NCBI GenBank assembly: GCA_022829145.1
Contig: CM040746.1
Span: forward strand, 19,299,832 to 19,363,831
Reading direction: 5' to 3'
DNA: 64,000 bases
From: Albula goreensis
Taxonomy: Eukaryota; Chordata; Actinopteri; Albuliformes; Albulidae
A program made the translations under genes and the position numbers. Below, piece after piece: positions 48,701 through 61,915 of the stretch; position 1 is the first letter of the stretch, and every line of letters starts with the position of its first letter. A model generated the notes under the pieces. The model was not told the DNA's origin. It worked only from the letters and a program-made list of their open reading frames with translations, and searched no databases.

Positions 48701-51700
48701 ATCTAAGTGAGACCATTTGGGTGATTGAGTGCTTCTTGGGTGATGGCCCTGTCAGATAATGGCTGCTTCTCCTGGATCAATCTTTCACGCTAATTAAATA
48801 AGGGTAATTTAGATAAAGTTAATGTATGTTTTACTCCATTAACTATATTCTCACCCAGAATTCCCCCTTCTTCCAGCCCTGTAGTGTTCAGTCAATTATA
48901 TCTTCTTTTTTTTTTTTTTTGAAGTGTCTGAAATCCATGTGTTATTGTCTGATGTGCTGGATATGCAGCTGGAGGTGGATTGAATTAAGGTTAGACAGGC
49001 GTTTGGCTGAAGAGCCCAAGGGGTATGGGCAGACCCCAGTGTGCTGTTCTAACACCACCAGGCACCATTTTAAAGCATTTTTTCATTATTGATTAGATGC
49101 CGCGAATGATTAATTTTCCCCTGTTTCCTTAACAGGAGTGTCTGAGGCGGATGACGAAGACAGCCCTGTTTTCCCCAGGTGTGGGCTGGTCTTGCGGAAT
49201 GATTTGGATCTGCATCAGGAAGGACAACCTTTGATTCCACCACTACACTTCAGTTGGCTGCAGGTTGGAGGGGAGCCCCTGTTGAATCTATTCATCTGAC
49301 TAAGGGTAAGAATAAGCACAGAGCAGGACATGTGGGCAGTGTAAGAAAGCCAAGTGAAGGACTCCTTCAGATTCATTGCCGACACTAACCCAAGATGATA
49401 CAAGGGCTCTTCCCCTGTCCATTTTTTCACTTTATTTAATGAAGTTAGCAACATCCATTGCATGAGAGCAAGTGTTTCCTAGCTGGCCAGTCTCTTTTAG
49501 GGCTTTAGATCCAAGACGATATGCAGTTGTTGCCTTTACTGTGATAGTCTGTCAGTGATGTGGGGAGTGTTCATGTGGAGATGGGGGGGCTTGTTAGTCT
49601 TTTCTTTCTGTACCACATCACACACTCAAGCTTGTGGGAATGCTCCCATGCTGTGGTGTTGTTTCAGTTACAGAAGAGGGGGACTCATGTCATTCCATTT
49701 TATGCCTGATTCACATGTTTTGAGGTTTTTTGTAGAATGAGTAAACAACAGCCCTTTACGTACATTCCCATTGATGTTAATGGAAACTGTATCAGACCTT
49801 CTGCTAATCTGTTGATGAAAAACAGGAAAATGATGAAATATGGGCTTGGACAAAACCTATTTGTCATGTGATGAGATCATGAGAACTTAGACTGACTCAT
49901 TTTGCATTGTATTATGGTCTCCATCCAAAGGTAGGGAAAAATGTGGGGGAAAACCAAGTACAATGTGGCTGGCTACAATGTGTGTGGTGTGATATTCCTA
50001 TGAAGGTTTTTGGTGAATATATTAACAAAGAAATAGTGAAAATCTTAAACACATTGTAACAGAAGGGGGACTGGAGCTGTCATCCCTCAGTCTCTACTTG
50101 ATTGTTCTGGAATGTTCTCTTTGGTTCTGTTCATTCCCTCAGAATTTCAGCCCCTTCCCAAGGCTCAGATGCTGTTGCATCTGCAGCCAGTGGTGAGATC
50201 AGAGGCAAGTCATGGGGTGGTGGGCGCAAGGCCGAGCCTGTACGCTTTGGGAGAGGGCCTTCTCCATCTCACCCCTCTCAGCTGAGTCACATCAGGATGG
50301 CTCCTCTACTCACATTGTCCCACCTCTCTCCCGATTGGGCCTTCTCTTGCATTCTTTCGCTGTCTTGTTTTTTTGAGGTTGCACTCTTTTTCTCACTCTG
50401 TGGCATGCTGTTTGTTTATCTCTTTCTCCTTCTTTCTCCTTCTGTCTTTCTCACTTTCTTTTTCTCACTGCGGCCCATGAAAAAGATTAGGGCAAACAGC
50501 CACTGGAAAGGGTTTTTGAATAATGTAAGCCTGGGACTATTGGCCTCTGCTTGGTTAACCCTCCATTGCGGATTACACAGAGACTGAATATTTCATATCT
50601 TAATGACAGCTCAAGACAGCAAGCAGCTTATGGGCCTCCTCTCTCCATCTACTGTCTATTTTATTTAATTATTTTCTTTTCTCTGTGAGGGAAATGGGGG
50701 GTGCTTTTTAAACTTTCATGTATTATTGAAACAATTCAAAAGGCAGAATTGAATTATTTATGTAAGAGCAAGATGTGTCATGCCCCCTATTTTTGTTTGG
50801 CCAAAATGAATATTTCACCACTTTGGTTTTTAGTTTCCCTTGGTTCTTTAGTTTTGGCAAGATTCCTGACTGAATTTTTACACTTAATTTACAACATGAT
50901 TACCTTTTCGACTTCTAGATGAACAGATTATTGTTGTATGTTGTTTATGATGTTGTGCTGTATGCAGTTAGCTCATAGATTTTTCCAGTTGTATCGCACA
51001 GTGGCTGGTTTTCCTTGGCTGTTTCACATTCCAGATGGGTGAGTAAGGGCTTTTTGGGAAGAGGGGTGTGGGTGAGCAGGGAATTGACCGAATCATTATA
51101 AAACTGAACTGATTGGAAGCGTAATGTGAGAATTGTATGCCTGCAAGCCATCAGAAAATACTGGTAGAGAGGAGAAATGGGAGGACCCTGATGAGGCCCA
51201 TGAAGAGGGTATGAGTATGGGCAAGTGGAGTCACATGACCCACAGAGCAAATGTCATTACCTCTCTGTCACACCCCATATCCCCACTACAAGAGCACTTA
51301 CTTTGAATTTTAGCAGTACTCTCTGTCCTGTGACTCATTGGTGAAGCTAGAGCATATTTCACTTTCACCAGAGCAGTTGACGTTAAGTACTATGCTTAAA
51401 ATTATGACTTTGCTTCAAACACAGGCTCCACAGCTCCAGCTACCATGCTGCTCTGTGTTCAGCTCATGTGAGATCCCAGTAGTGGGGGAAAAAAAACCAG
51501 AGTGAATGCTAATTAGCGGCTCCATGTAATTACCTGCAGTAACATCGGCAAACACTGCGTGTAATTATTGGTGCTGGAGGGAGAAATTAGGCAAGGAGAA
51601 AAAGCATTATGTCTCTGGCAGGCCAGCAGTCAGATGAACTGATCTGGGACCTGAGAACTCCTGAGAAATGCACGTGGCAGTGGTGTCGTACGGCGCTACC

Positions 51701-52006
51701 TTGGCGTTAATGTTCTGTTATGGAACGCGTTGGTCAGGGTCACTGAATATATATCTCAAGTAGGTTTGTTCCCCCTCCCCACTTTCCTTTGAACAGGTCA
51801 CTGCACGTCTCGACAGCTGTTAAAGCAGGAAGAGAAACGGCCCCTTCGACTGTGTGAACAAATAGCTGTGTAGGGGATCCAGAAGGAAATTGGTTAAATT
51901 TGGTTTACGGTGGACCATTTGCTGCAACGCTGTCGGAGACAGCTGCTCCTGTGGTGCGAGAAGCACTGCCGTGGGTTTCGTTGTGTGGGGGGAGTAGCAA
52001 TATTGT

Positions 52007-52018
52007 GGGGGGGGGGGG
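52007..52018 (+). repeat. G12 homopolymer
   Basis: Twelve consecutive G, preceded at 51987-51992 by a run of six. Confidence 0.95.
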
Positions 52019-54731
52019 TTTCTGTGGAAAATGGAAAGTGCCAGTGGCTGCATGCAGAGCATATGTACCAAGACCTAGTCTTTGGCTGTTGTGTGTAGGG
52101 TGCTCCTGCAGTGAGCTGATCCTGTTCCTCTCATCTTCAGCAACAGAGCCCATGTGGATGGGGAGCAAAGTCTGGTCAGCATGTGAGCAACTTCTCCTCC
52201 TTACCATTGCCATAAGAAAAAAGATTGGGAATATCTGGATTGGGAATGTCCCTCTGGGCCTGTTTCGCTTTCAGAAAAGCTGGAAGAGCTATTCCAATAC
52301 AGGAGGGGAGATAGAGAAGGGAGAGAGAAAAGAGACAGCTAGGAGAGAACATCAGGGGCACTGCGACACTCATGGAGAGCCTTGAATTAATCATCATCAA
52401 GTGAGAGGTTAGAACGACCACCAGAGACACTGAACTGCCTGGTTCTCAACAAGAACAAAGGTTTCTAACAGGGGCATGAAATGCACACTGCCGTATAAAT
52501 TCCTACATTGTTGCTGCAGGTATAAATATTTGTGTCCACCCTCTGGGTTTACCTTACCAACGACAAGACCTACCCCTCATACACTTCTTATGGGGTATCC
52601 TTGTGAAGTTTACAGGTTATTTGATATTTAGTTAATTACAAATGCAGTCTTAAAGCACTGTCTGTAGAAGCCACAGTTGCATTTAAAATAACAGAAACCC
52701 CTGTGTCTGTGGTCACCAGGGAACAGATCACAAATGAGAAATGGACCAACCTTTCCCAGCTCCTTACAGCACTCTGGCTCTCAAAGATTTACCTAATTTT
52801 GGTTTTCTCTAAACTAAAGCAGCATTTCCTGAGATTTGAGACCACTGTATCAAGAACAGAAAAGAGAAGTGAACAGTGACATCATCATTCGTCCTTATTT
52901 CCCATTTATTTTCTAGGATTATTCATGGCATGTTTCTCAGTACCCATGGTAATATATTTATGCAGTTATCACTTACCTAAACACCAGTGTGTCTGTGTCT
53001 CTATTTTTTTGTTGTATAATACAGTGTGCTGTATTGATAGATCAATCTCGTGAGAACTTCAGTATGACTGCCACGTAAAACAAACATTTAATATGATGTC
53101 ACAGCCATCCCTGCACTTTGCTTGCAGCAAAACATTATGGGAATCTTGAAAACAAATGTGGCATTGCGCACTGACATAGCTCCTCTGGTTTGCTTTCCCC
53201 AAACATTTCTCTTTGGAATCAATGTCACCTGGGACACTTTTCAATGTCACCTGTGCACTGCATGGGCTTGATAATGTGTGAGATGTTCAGTTTGTTTCTG
53301 GTAAATGGGGAAAAATGCAGATCTGCCGTAAGTTTGCTCTTTTGAACGACACCCAGATATCCTTATATTGATTCCACATGTCTGATGCTGCAGTTTCACA
53401 TTGCACATGTGTACAAACATGGAAGTGGGGGGGGTATGAATTTTATTGCATCAGTTTGCACTCACCGCCCCACCCCAGCCCCTGCGGAAGCACCAGCATC
53501 CGCGGCATGAATATTTCACCTCGTGCCGCGAGCCAGCCCCTGATGCTCCGCTGACTCGTGACCCTTTCCCATCTCTCACCGAACAAACCGGGAGGGAGTG
53601 GAACGCTTCTCTGAAAAGGCAAGATTACCCTGTCCCCTCATGGGCCCCCGAGTTGGGACCGGCAGTGGAAATTTTTCCGCCCCTTTTCCCCACCCCGCAC
53701 CCCCCTTCCCTCCTGCACACAGCCGAGACGCATTACCATTCTCTCTCCAGCTGCTGCTCAACTCAATTATATGAATCGCTGAGTGGCCTGAACGGCGCTC
53801 ATAATGGCTTGTTGTGTTAAGGAATTCTCGGCATTCTGAAAACTGTGAAGGGGGAAGGGGGTATTAAAAAACCTTCAGCCTGGTCACATTAAACCAACCT
53901 TTGCCCAAGCTGGCGGGGAAACGGGGAATATAAAAGATGCTACTCTTCTCTGTACAGAAGCCCTGGTGGCAGGCGTCCAATCTGAAACGTATTATTAAAA
54001 ATGAAGGACGGGTTTTAGAGCAGGAGAGGAGCGATTTTTGGTTTCTAGTGAGAGGGTGGGGGGGTGCAGTTGAGGGTGGGGGAGCAAGTCGAGGGATCAC
54101 TGTAATTGTTTGGGGCCTTGTTTCAGACGTCAGCGCTCAGCTTTGAGCCTTGGGAAAAGCCCTCAGGACTAATTACGCATAGCGTTTTGCGACAGCGACA
54201 AGTTCGCACCGTGGCAACAGCTGGCAGTGTTGCTTGTGGAGGAGGGTCACCCATCGCGTTGCTCACTCGCTTGACCAGGGAAGTGGCACGCCTCACTTTA
54301 GCAGAGGCTTATGATTCAGTCAAGACAAAAAACAAGCCATGTTTTGCGTGTGGTCCAATGGCCCTGCAGGCTGTGTGGTGAATGCTCAGCCAGACCAACA
54401 TTTTTTTTATTATTTCTGGGAATCCAAGTTTGTGAAGTGAACACATTTTTGCGTGTCATCAGCACAGATGGGTTTGCCCACATTTTTACGTATTTTTTTT
54501 TTTTTTTTTACTCCACTGTCAGAGCCGACTGTCATAGAGTGGCTAGCATAGGCCCCCCACCGGTGCTCATTTCACAGCATATTATATATTTATTTACCAG
54601 ATGCCCTCAGTCATCCAAGGGGACTTCAGTCTCTTACTGTTTTACATCTCACACATTATGTAACCCATTTGCACAGCTGGGTTTCCACTTGAGCAATCCG
54701 TATAAAGTTCCTACCTCAGGGACGGTGGAAA

Positions 54732-54754
54732 GGGGTGGGGGGTGGGGAGGGGGA
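54732..54754 (+). other. potential G-quadruplex, very short loops
   Basis: Four G runs of 4, 6, 4 and 5 are separated by single-base loops (T, T, A). This arrangement forms stable quadruplexes in vitro as a class. No link to a gene is visible. Confidence 0.75.
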
Positions 54755-56045
54755 TGGTCACAAAAAGTCCCACCCACCACAGCCGCAGTTAAAACCACAA
54801 CATGAAATTCAGGAGGGCCTGGCTTTGCAGCATGAAAGACGCACGCTGCATAGAGAAAGACCCTAAGGATGTAACATTCTACCTGTGCTGAGATGCTGTG
54901 GGACCACACCCCAAAACCTGAACTGAAAAAGCCCGGGATGCTTTGCCCATTAAGGTCATGGCAAAAGTGCAGAAGCAACAAGGGTGATAGCTGGAATCAG
55001 ACCCTGTAAACCAATCCACAGCTCTGATTTCTGTCAGCTGGTGGGAGGGCCAACCTTGACTATGTGCAACAAACGAGTAACCCAGTTCATCATAGTAGTT
55101 ACCATTCTGATGGGAATTGGGTTGTGTGTGGGTGGGGTGGGGGGCGCAGCAAGGCAGCAGGTCTATTTGTCGGAGGAGCCCCCTGCCCCCCACCTTTTCC
55201 CTCCAGGGCTCACTGCTATAATAGCTTTTCCTCCATCTTTCCAGTGGAAATGTAATTTGCACATTTTCAGCACTCCAACTCTTTAACATTGCCAGATGAG
55301 GTCCACTGTTCTTTTAATGGAAAATCCTGCTTACATGTACAGTATATTAGAGGACTTACATCTACCCCCCTGTGTCCCCCCTCCCCTACAGCCTGTCATT
55401 CCTTTGGGTTGCTGGGACTACCTCTGTATTTGTTTCTGTTATTTCTTAGATTTGTCTTTTCTCCACTTGTGAATGTGTCTGTGAATGTGCAGCCACTGCA
55501 GAGAAAGGGGTATGGAGGGCCGAGCCTGCCAAAAAATTAGCATGAAAACAAACATTCACACATCGGTCAATCTCAAAGTGAGACATTACTCTAGCATGAC
55601 CTGTTATGAGTTTCCCCTCAGAGAGTACTGATAAATGTGTCCATCCTTAGCATTCAGCTGAAAAGCACTTCCCCTATTCAGGTTTGGGGAAATAGACGAC
55701 CGGGCGTTGTGCCTTTGCTAAGGTGTCACCCACTGGAGGTCTGATTACAAATGCTTATTTCCATATTAGCAAGTGGCAAAAAATGGATGATTGAATAAAT
55801 GATCAGCAATTATTATTAACTGAATAATTACTTGTTGTCCATATGAATTGTTTGATGGGTAATGCGACTTCTTGCCTGTGTTGACATACATCGGGATAGA
55901 GTGGAGTGAGAGAATGCCCCAACACCACCCCTGCTGTTCTTTCTCTTTCACTCTTTCACACTCTCAAAAACAGTGCTGGTTGTCTGTCTCTTTCTCCCCC
56001 TTTCTCTTGAAATCAATCTCAGGTCTGTTTCTTGCCATCTCAGAT

Positions 56046-56082
56046 TTCTCTCTCTCTCTCTCTCGCTCTCTCTTGCTCTCTC
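56046..56082. repeat. (CT)n microsatellite, interrupted
   Basis: CT repeats with two interruptions (CGCT and TTGCT), inside a longer pyrimidine-rich stretch that begins near 55930. Confidence 0.9.
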
Positions 56083-58923
56083 ATGGTTTTACACTTTACT
56101 TAATCTCACTCTGAGTTCACAGGTTCAAACAGTCTTTATTAACAGGCTAACATGAGTTTTTTTAAAAAAAAAAAAACTCATTTAACGCTTAACAAGATAC
56201 AGCCCATCCTTCTTTCTGTTATGTCACTTTATTCGCAGTGTATAGTAACTGCATCAGGCATTTTTGTAAAATTCAATTCAATATGTGTCTGCTTGCATAT
56301 TTTTCATATTTTTGGTATATTGATGTATTTGTTATGTGTAGAATCATAGATTTTCCATTCTCTGCCTGATGGAGTCATGTCCGGTAACTCACATTCTGTA
56401 TTCTATTTATATGGAGACCATCAGATGCATTTTAATCCTGATTAAGGCTGTGTAGGTAGAAACGTTGACCATGTTGTGGTGAGAATCAAACAGCAGTAAG
56501 TGCATTGTGTGGAAACTCTCCATTTTCCATGGTCTGTCTGTATCCCAAACCAGATTAATTTGTTTGGATTTGCAAGTATCTGCTTGTTTTCTGTAAATAT
56601 AATCCATACAAGTTGCTTCTCTGAGCAGTGTCTATTATTGGCTCTGCAGTAGCCCTCAGTTTGTTAGACATCTGATCGCTTATTGAACAAGTCTGTTTCA
56701 CATACAGAGCAACTCTTGATTATGTTGACACATTTTATTATGTGTTGCGGGGTGGTTACAGTCTGTTTGGGACATGGTTGGACAGTGCGTCTGTGGCCAA
56801 GCTCAGATTGTTGGGTCATCTTATGAGGATGTTCCATAGCCAGACTGACCACTAGCCCAGGGCTTAGGACCCATGGACCACGTTTCTGAGTCTTCTTAAA
56901 TCTGTCGTCTTTTAATACTGCCGGAAAAATCCTGCTCTTATTACGCTTCCCACATCAAAATGACACAGCCGGCGCATCTAACCGCTCAGCTATTCCTCTT
57001 TCCTGTGCGATTCCCACGGGAATGCAGTTTTTTGCTGAATTCATCAGAAAAAGGCCTGGTTTCCCCCCCCACTGTCTAAACAAGAAACCGAAAAAAGCAG
57101 CTGAAACTCAGTGGGGGTATAAGGTGCTGATTCCCGAACTGTTGATTTCCATGCGGGGAACATGGTATAAACACGCCACAGACAGACACTCTGCTAAAAA
57201 TCACTGTTTTGCACAGGAGGGGCGGCATCATTTACTTGATGCAAATGCAGGCGTGTACACATACACACTGATATACAAAGTCAGTTGAATACGTAAAGCT
57301 TTAATATGCGGTGAAATTTCTAGAACTGAACAAGTGTGCATTGGGACCCAGAATCATTGCTTAAGAGCAGCCTTAGTGCTGGTTCTGAGAGATAACCCAT
57401 CATAGATCTTGCATTGCTGTATATTCCTCCTGAAATAGGTAAAAAATATTGCAGTAATCACCAGTCAGACCTTTGGTAAATGTCACTGGTCCTCTTGTCC
57501 AGCTCATGCTGAATGTACCATTTTTTCCCTTTGCTTTCAGGCTGTGTCTTATGTGCATGAAGCGTAACGCTGAGTTAGAGAGAGCATTGGTGCATGTGGG
57601 AAAAGAACTTGTGATTAGGAAGAGGAGGAGGAGGATGCGGTAGGCCATTAGAAGTTGGGGGAAAAGATACTTTGGAGAGAGCCACACCAAGTGGCTAGTG
57701 TAGACTGCCTCGCCTGCAATTTATTTTCCCCCTCCAGCAGGTGAAGGAACGCTATGATTTGTATTCACAGAGGAAATGAAATTCCAGTATTAATATACAG
57801 TAGGGAAGTAACTGTGTTACTTTTAGTAATATGTGCCCTGTTCATTTCAAAACCCTTGTCTGTGCAATGGCTATTTGTGGCTGGCAACTATTTGAAGTGT
57901 AGCAGTATCTCTGGCTGAATGTGTGGTCATGTCACCGGGTTTCACGGGAGCACTGTCATTTAGAAAAAGCAAATGGACTTGTTTTGACATGAGTGCCCTC
58001 TGTAAACAACAGTTTGGTCTCAAAAAGTCAAAGTGTCTCTTCGAAATGAAAAAAAGTCACTGCAAGCTTGAGCTTTAGAAACACTATAACAGATACTTAA
58101 GGAGCTCAGGAGGTGTTTTTTTCCCCCCCACGAGGCCTTGCCAGAGGTGGGTGAGAGCACAGTTATGGGATATCAACGCCACGCTCATCTCTTGGAATGC
58201 ACGGCATCCTGTGTTCATTCAGTGCATGTACATTGACTGGGCAACATTAGTTTTTGTGCAGCCGTGTAGCTTGTGGACCACATTTTTAGGCATCCACCTT
58301 CTGTGTTCACAGTGCTGGCATTGAGAGGCTTGGGAACGGGTGGCAGGGTGGTGCGGGAATTAAAGAACAGAATGTGCCAACAGATCCTCTGTTGGCGTGT
58401 GTCTCCTTTGAAGCGGAGGGACTGGGGTGCTTCAAACCATCGCCCCCTGATTAGGTGTGTAGCTTGTCCTGTAATTAGGGAAGCTTGTAGCCTTCATTTG
58501 TGTTGTTGTTTTTTTGTTTAGTGCTCCCCTACCCCCCTTCACCCACTGTGATGATTCAGCTCAGAGCATCAGAGTGTCCTCCAAAAGTAGATTATCATTA
58601 GGCCAATAAATTAGGAAAACATGGCATGATTATGCACAGCAACCAGGTTAAGATCTACACAATGCCCCTCTTTCGTCGATCAAATCCCTATTATTACACT
58701 GCTCATTTCACCAGGCAGGCAGATGGAAAGTTGTGTGAACTTTTTAGCTCCTGCAAATGTCCTTCATCTTTATAAACCCAAAGGCGAGGGTGCCTCCAAG
58801 CTGTGCTCTATAGCCCATTCTGGGTGCAAGCTAAGGGATTGTGGGTATTTAGTTGGCTTGCTATTCTTCCTGCTCACCTCATCCTCTCCTGCCCATTGAA
58901 CAAGTGATTAATACTCCAGCAGT

Positions 58924-58926
<3 letters not shown>

Positions 58927-58973
<47 letters not shown>

Positions 58974-58995
58974 GAGTGTGCGTGAGAGAGAGAGA
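58927..58995. repeat. (GA)n microsatellite
   Basis: About 22 pure GA units up to 58970, followed by imperfect GA/GT units to about 58995. Arg/Glu-repeat open frames over it are artefacts. Confidence 0.95.
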
Positions 58996-60558
58996 TGGGT
59001 CAGTTACTCACAGCGCTGGAATGACAAGACAGAGCCAGCAGCATGTCATGACATTTCGCGTGTCCCCGGAAGGCTACTGAGAAACTTTCACCTGAGGCTC
59101 TCCTGTCACCTTGTGGCTCCTCGCACCAGTCAGAGAAGGGTTTACACACACACGCAAACTCTTTCTCATACAACCAAACACACACACACGCTGACACATC
59201 TGTAGTTTCAGGTAGTGGCCTAATGCAGTCCTCTGGATTTTGTTCCAGCTGGAGTGCACTGCAACCACATTAGCATCGATTGATATGAAGACAAGGTTTT
59301 GGCCCCAAAAAGATCAATGGCCACAACCGCTCTTCCCCCTTTATTGGTTGTCGTGGTGATAAATCTTGTGGATGGTCCAACCTATTTGTTTCCTTTAAAA
59401 TCCAGGAGAGTATTTCTTTGTGCGTACCAATGTAATGTATCGCTCCAGGCCGTCCTTTTAATTTTTAACTCATAAACCTGTCACTTTGCTTTTTTCTGCA
59501 GCTGCAGGGCATATGGTCTATGACAGATATATCAAGAGCTGGCGGAGTCTTCCCTCAGCGCCCCGTTTTCCACACTGAAACACATGCTTTCCAATCATTT
59601 AGCTAGAAATTTTTCACCGGTAAGAGTATTTACTTCACACCCAGGAATAAGAGCAAAAAAACGCCCTTTTCAAATTTTATCATCCATAATTTTCAGCCTG
59701 CACCGAATGGAAGTGACGGTTGAGTTTGTATGGCTGTGTTGGTTGCCTTCAGAAGCAGGTTGCTTGCATCACACCCTTGTTCTTCTGATGTAAAGATGTA
59801 AGAGTTCCCCTGTGCTCACAAACTTTCTCCCGTGTATGGAGAATAGTCCTCCAAGACCACCAAAGATGAAAACAGTGTCAAGGTCACAGCAAGTGAAGGG
59901 TGCGCCTCAGAAAATGACCTGTATTGCATTTCCGGAATAAAGAAGCCAACCAGCCTTCTGGGGGCCACCAAACACTGAGTCACCAGACCAAATTCATAAT
60001 TTCCAAAAAAAAAGACAAAAAAAAAACAGACTACTTGTAAATGACAAGTAGATAAGACCCAAAACCTAAATACGTTTTGTTCTTCACATTTTGGTTCTTT
60101 GAATTATGCATTAAAGCTCTTGTTAATAGTATTTGTCAATTGCTTGTCTGAGCTTTACTATTTGCCAGTTTATATGTCTTGTTTTAAAACATGATGCCCA
60201 GGATTATCTGCACAAACAAAGAGATGTCCCCCCGATCTGTTTTTATTGTTGCGGGGTCTCTGTTGGATTGTGAGTTTTCTCAATATGAGGTCATGTGGGT
60301 GGAGGTCAGGCCTGTTTTCAGTCTAAAGTAAATATTATGAGGAAAATGACCTCCAGTGTAAATAATGGCTGTTGCCACGGCTGGCCTCCCAGTTGTATTT
60401 CAGCAGCAGGTTGGTCCAGCAGGAAATGGGGGCATATGTTCATTGCCAGTATCAGTGTGAGGATGTGTTATTAAAGCTACCTGGAGCAGAGAGAACATGA
60501 ACACCAACCTTTTACCTCTGTACTTCTGCTGCTGCGCTGGACAGCTGGCAGGGACCAT

Positions 60559-60590
60559 GTGCGTGCATGTGCACATGCACATGCACATGC
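60559..60590. repeat. short palindromic repeat, (ATGCAC)n
   Basis: The core CATGTGCACATG is a perfect 12-bp palindrome and is followed by two more CACATG units. Confidence 0.85.
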
Positions 60591-61901
60591 GGTCATGAAT
60601 GTAAATGAGACCATACTAACATGTCAATAAAAGGGTTACAGTGAATTCCATTTCATTTCCACAAATCTCTGAGATTTATTGAAAATTGATTAATTTCTCA
60701 GATCCATAAATGTTCTTTGAAGATTTTTTTATGTAATGATCTGAGTCCCAGTTAATTTCCTGAAATGAAATGGAATTGACCCCAAACCCAAGCCATAAAA
60801 CTGCTCTCTGAATACATAAAACTGAAAGTGTCCACATTCAGTGCTGAAAACCCTGTTCTGTCTATCTGTTCTATGCCAGCCCACCCACCCTTCCCCCACC
60901 TAAACCACCCAGAAAAAGATTGGGTGCAAAATCTCACACTTACGCCAACACGATCCAGCTTGCCTGAGCCCTGCTAATCTGATTGGGGTAATAAAAGCAA
61001 TTGCTTGCAATGGCTTTTCAGGAAGGGGAAAAAAAAACATTAAGTGGTCACTATTTATGTAGCTGGGGCCGATCAATATGGTCAGTGAAGAGCTTTCAAA
61101 TGAGGAAGCTTTATTTTCCTATTCATATCAGATGAATCACTTCATCTGGGCTAATGGCTTGCTGGCTTTGTCCAGACTATCATAAGCATGTTGGAAGAAT
61201 TTATCTGATCTTGCAACTAAATAAGGTGAGAATTCATACCTTGGGGTTCTACTCAGAATCAGAAAGGGAGTACAGATTTTTAGCTTGTGCAATCAGTCCT
61301 GAATGCTGTATAGAATTTCTGTAATACAGTATGGTTGCTGATCTATGTGCTAAGTTTAGCAACTAAACAGTGGACCTGCTAAACTGAAGCCTTTCAGGCC
61401 TTAATTAAAATTAAAACCCCTTAATTAACAAGGAAATAACATCTTTCTTTTTGTACAGACTGAGTGGCGAGATCATTTGAAGTTTATGGCAGCTTTGATG
61501 GTGCAGACTTGTGTAAAAAGGACCATCAGATTAGTTTGTTGGATTTGAAGGTGTGTCTGATCAGGGGGCTCACCATTGCCAACGAACTTGATAACACATG
61601 TCTTCCTCCTAAAAATATTTCCATGCCTGTTTGTTCTCCATAATAAGAGGTGGTAGAAGAGATAGGAAATGGTTATTTCTGTTCTTGTATCTGGGCCAGT
61701 GGAGTGGAGAGCTAGAGGGAGAGCTAGACCTGAGATCAAGGCGTGGCTTATGGGGGTTCTGGGATAGAGGACATTGTGCCCAAACGTACTCAACATGACC
61801 TGCCACATTACAACTCTCAGCCTTGCATGAAAATATGAAATCCACTCTGTGTAATTCATCCTTGATAAGAAGTGCTAAGCCAATAAATAACATTGAATTG
61901 T

Positions 61902-61915
61902 ATTTTTTTTTTTTT
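61902..61915 (+). repeat. poly(T) run
   Basis: About 14 T followed by GGCAG, a sequence that mimics a splice acceptor, but no coding frame follows. Confidence 0.8.

Larger units (their letters stand above)
48691..58920. other. gene-poor region with complex non-repetitive blocks
   Basis: No recognised gene. Blocks at 53440-53830 (GC-rich, ending in AATTATATGAATCGC) and 55740-55870 (dense ATTA/TAAT/ATTGTTTG words) differ from their surroundings and may be enhancers. One weak exon candidate starts at 49136 (see findings). Confidence 0.45.

Noticed and set aside
50102..50587. 161-codon open frame with hydrophobic stretches
   Set aside because: The apparent membrane segments come from a T/C-rich tract (50340-50475); there is no signal of selection or splice structure.
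51900..52385. 161-codon open frame
   Set aside because: No recognisable domain, competing open frames on both strands, and it crosses a G12 homopolymer.
58853..59080. Arg/Glu-repeat open frame
   Set aside because: Translation of the (GA)n microsatellite.
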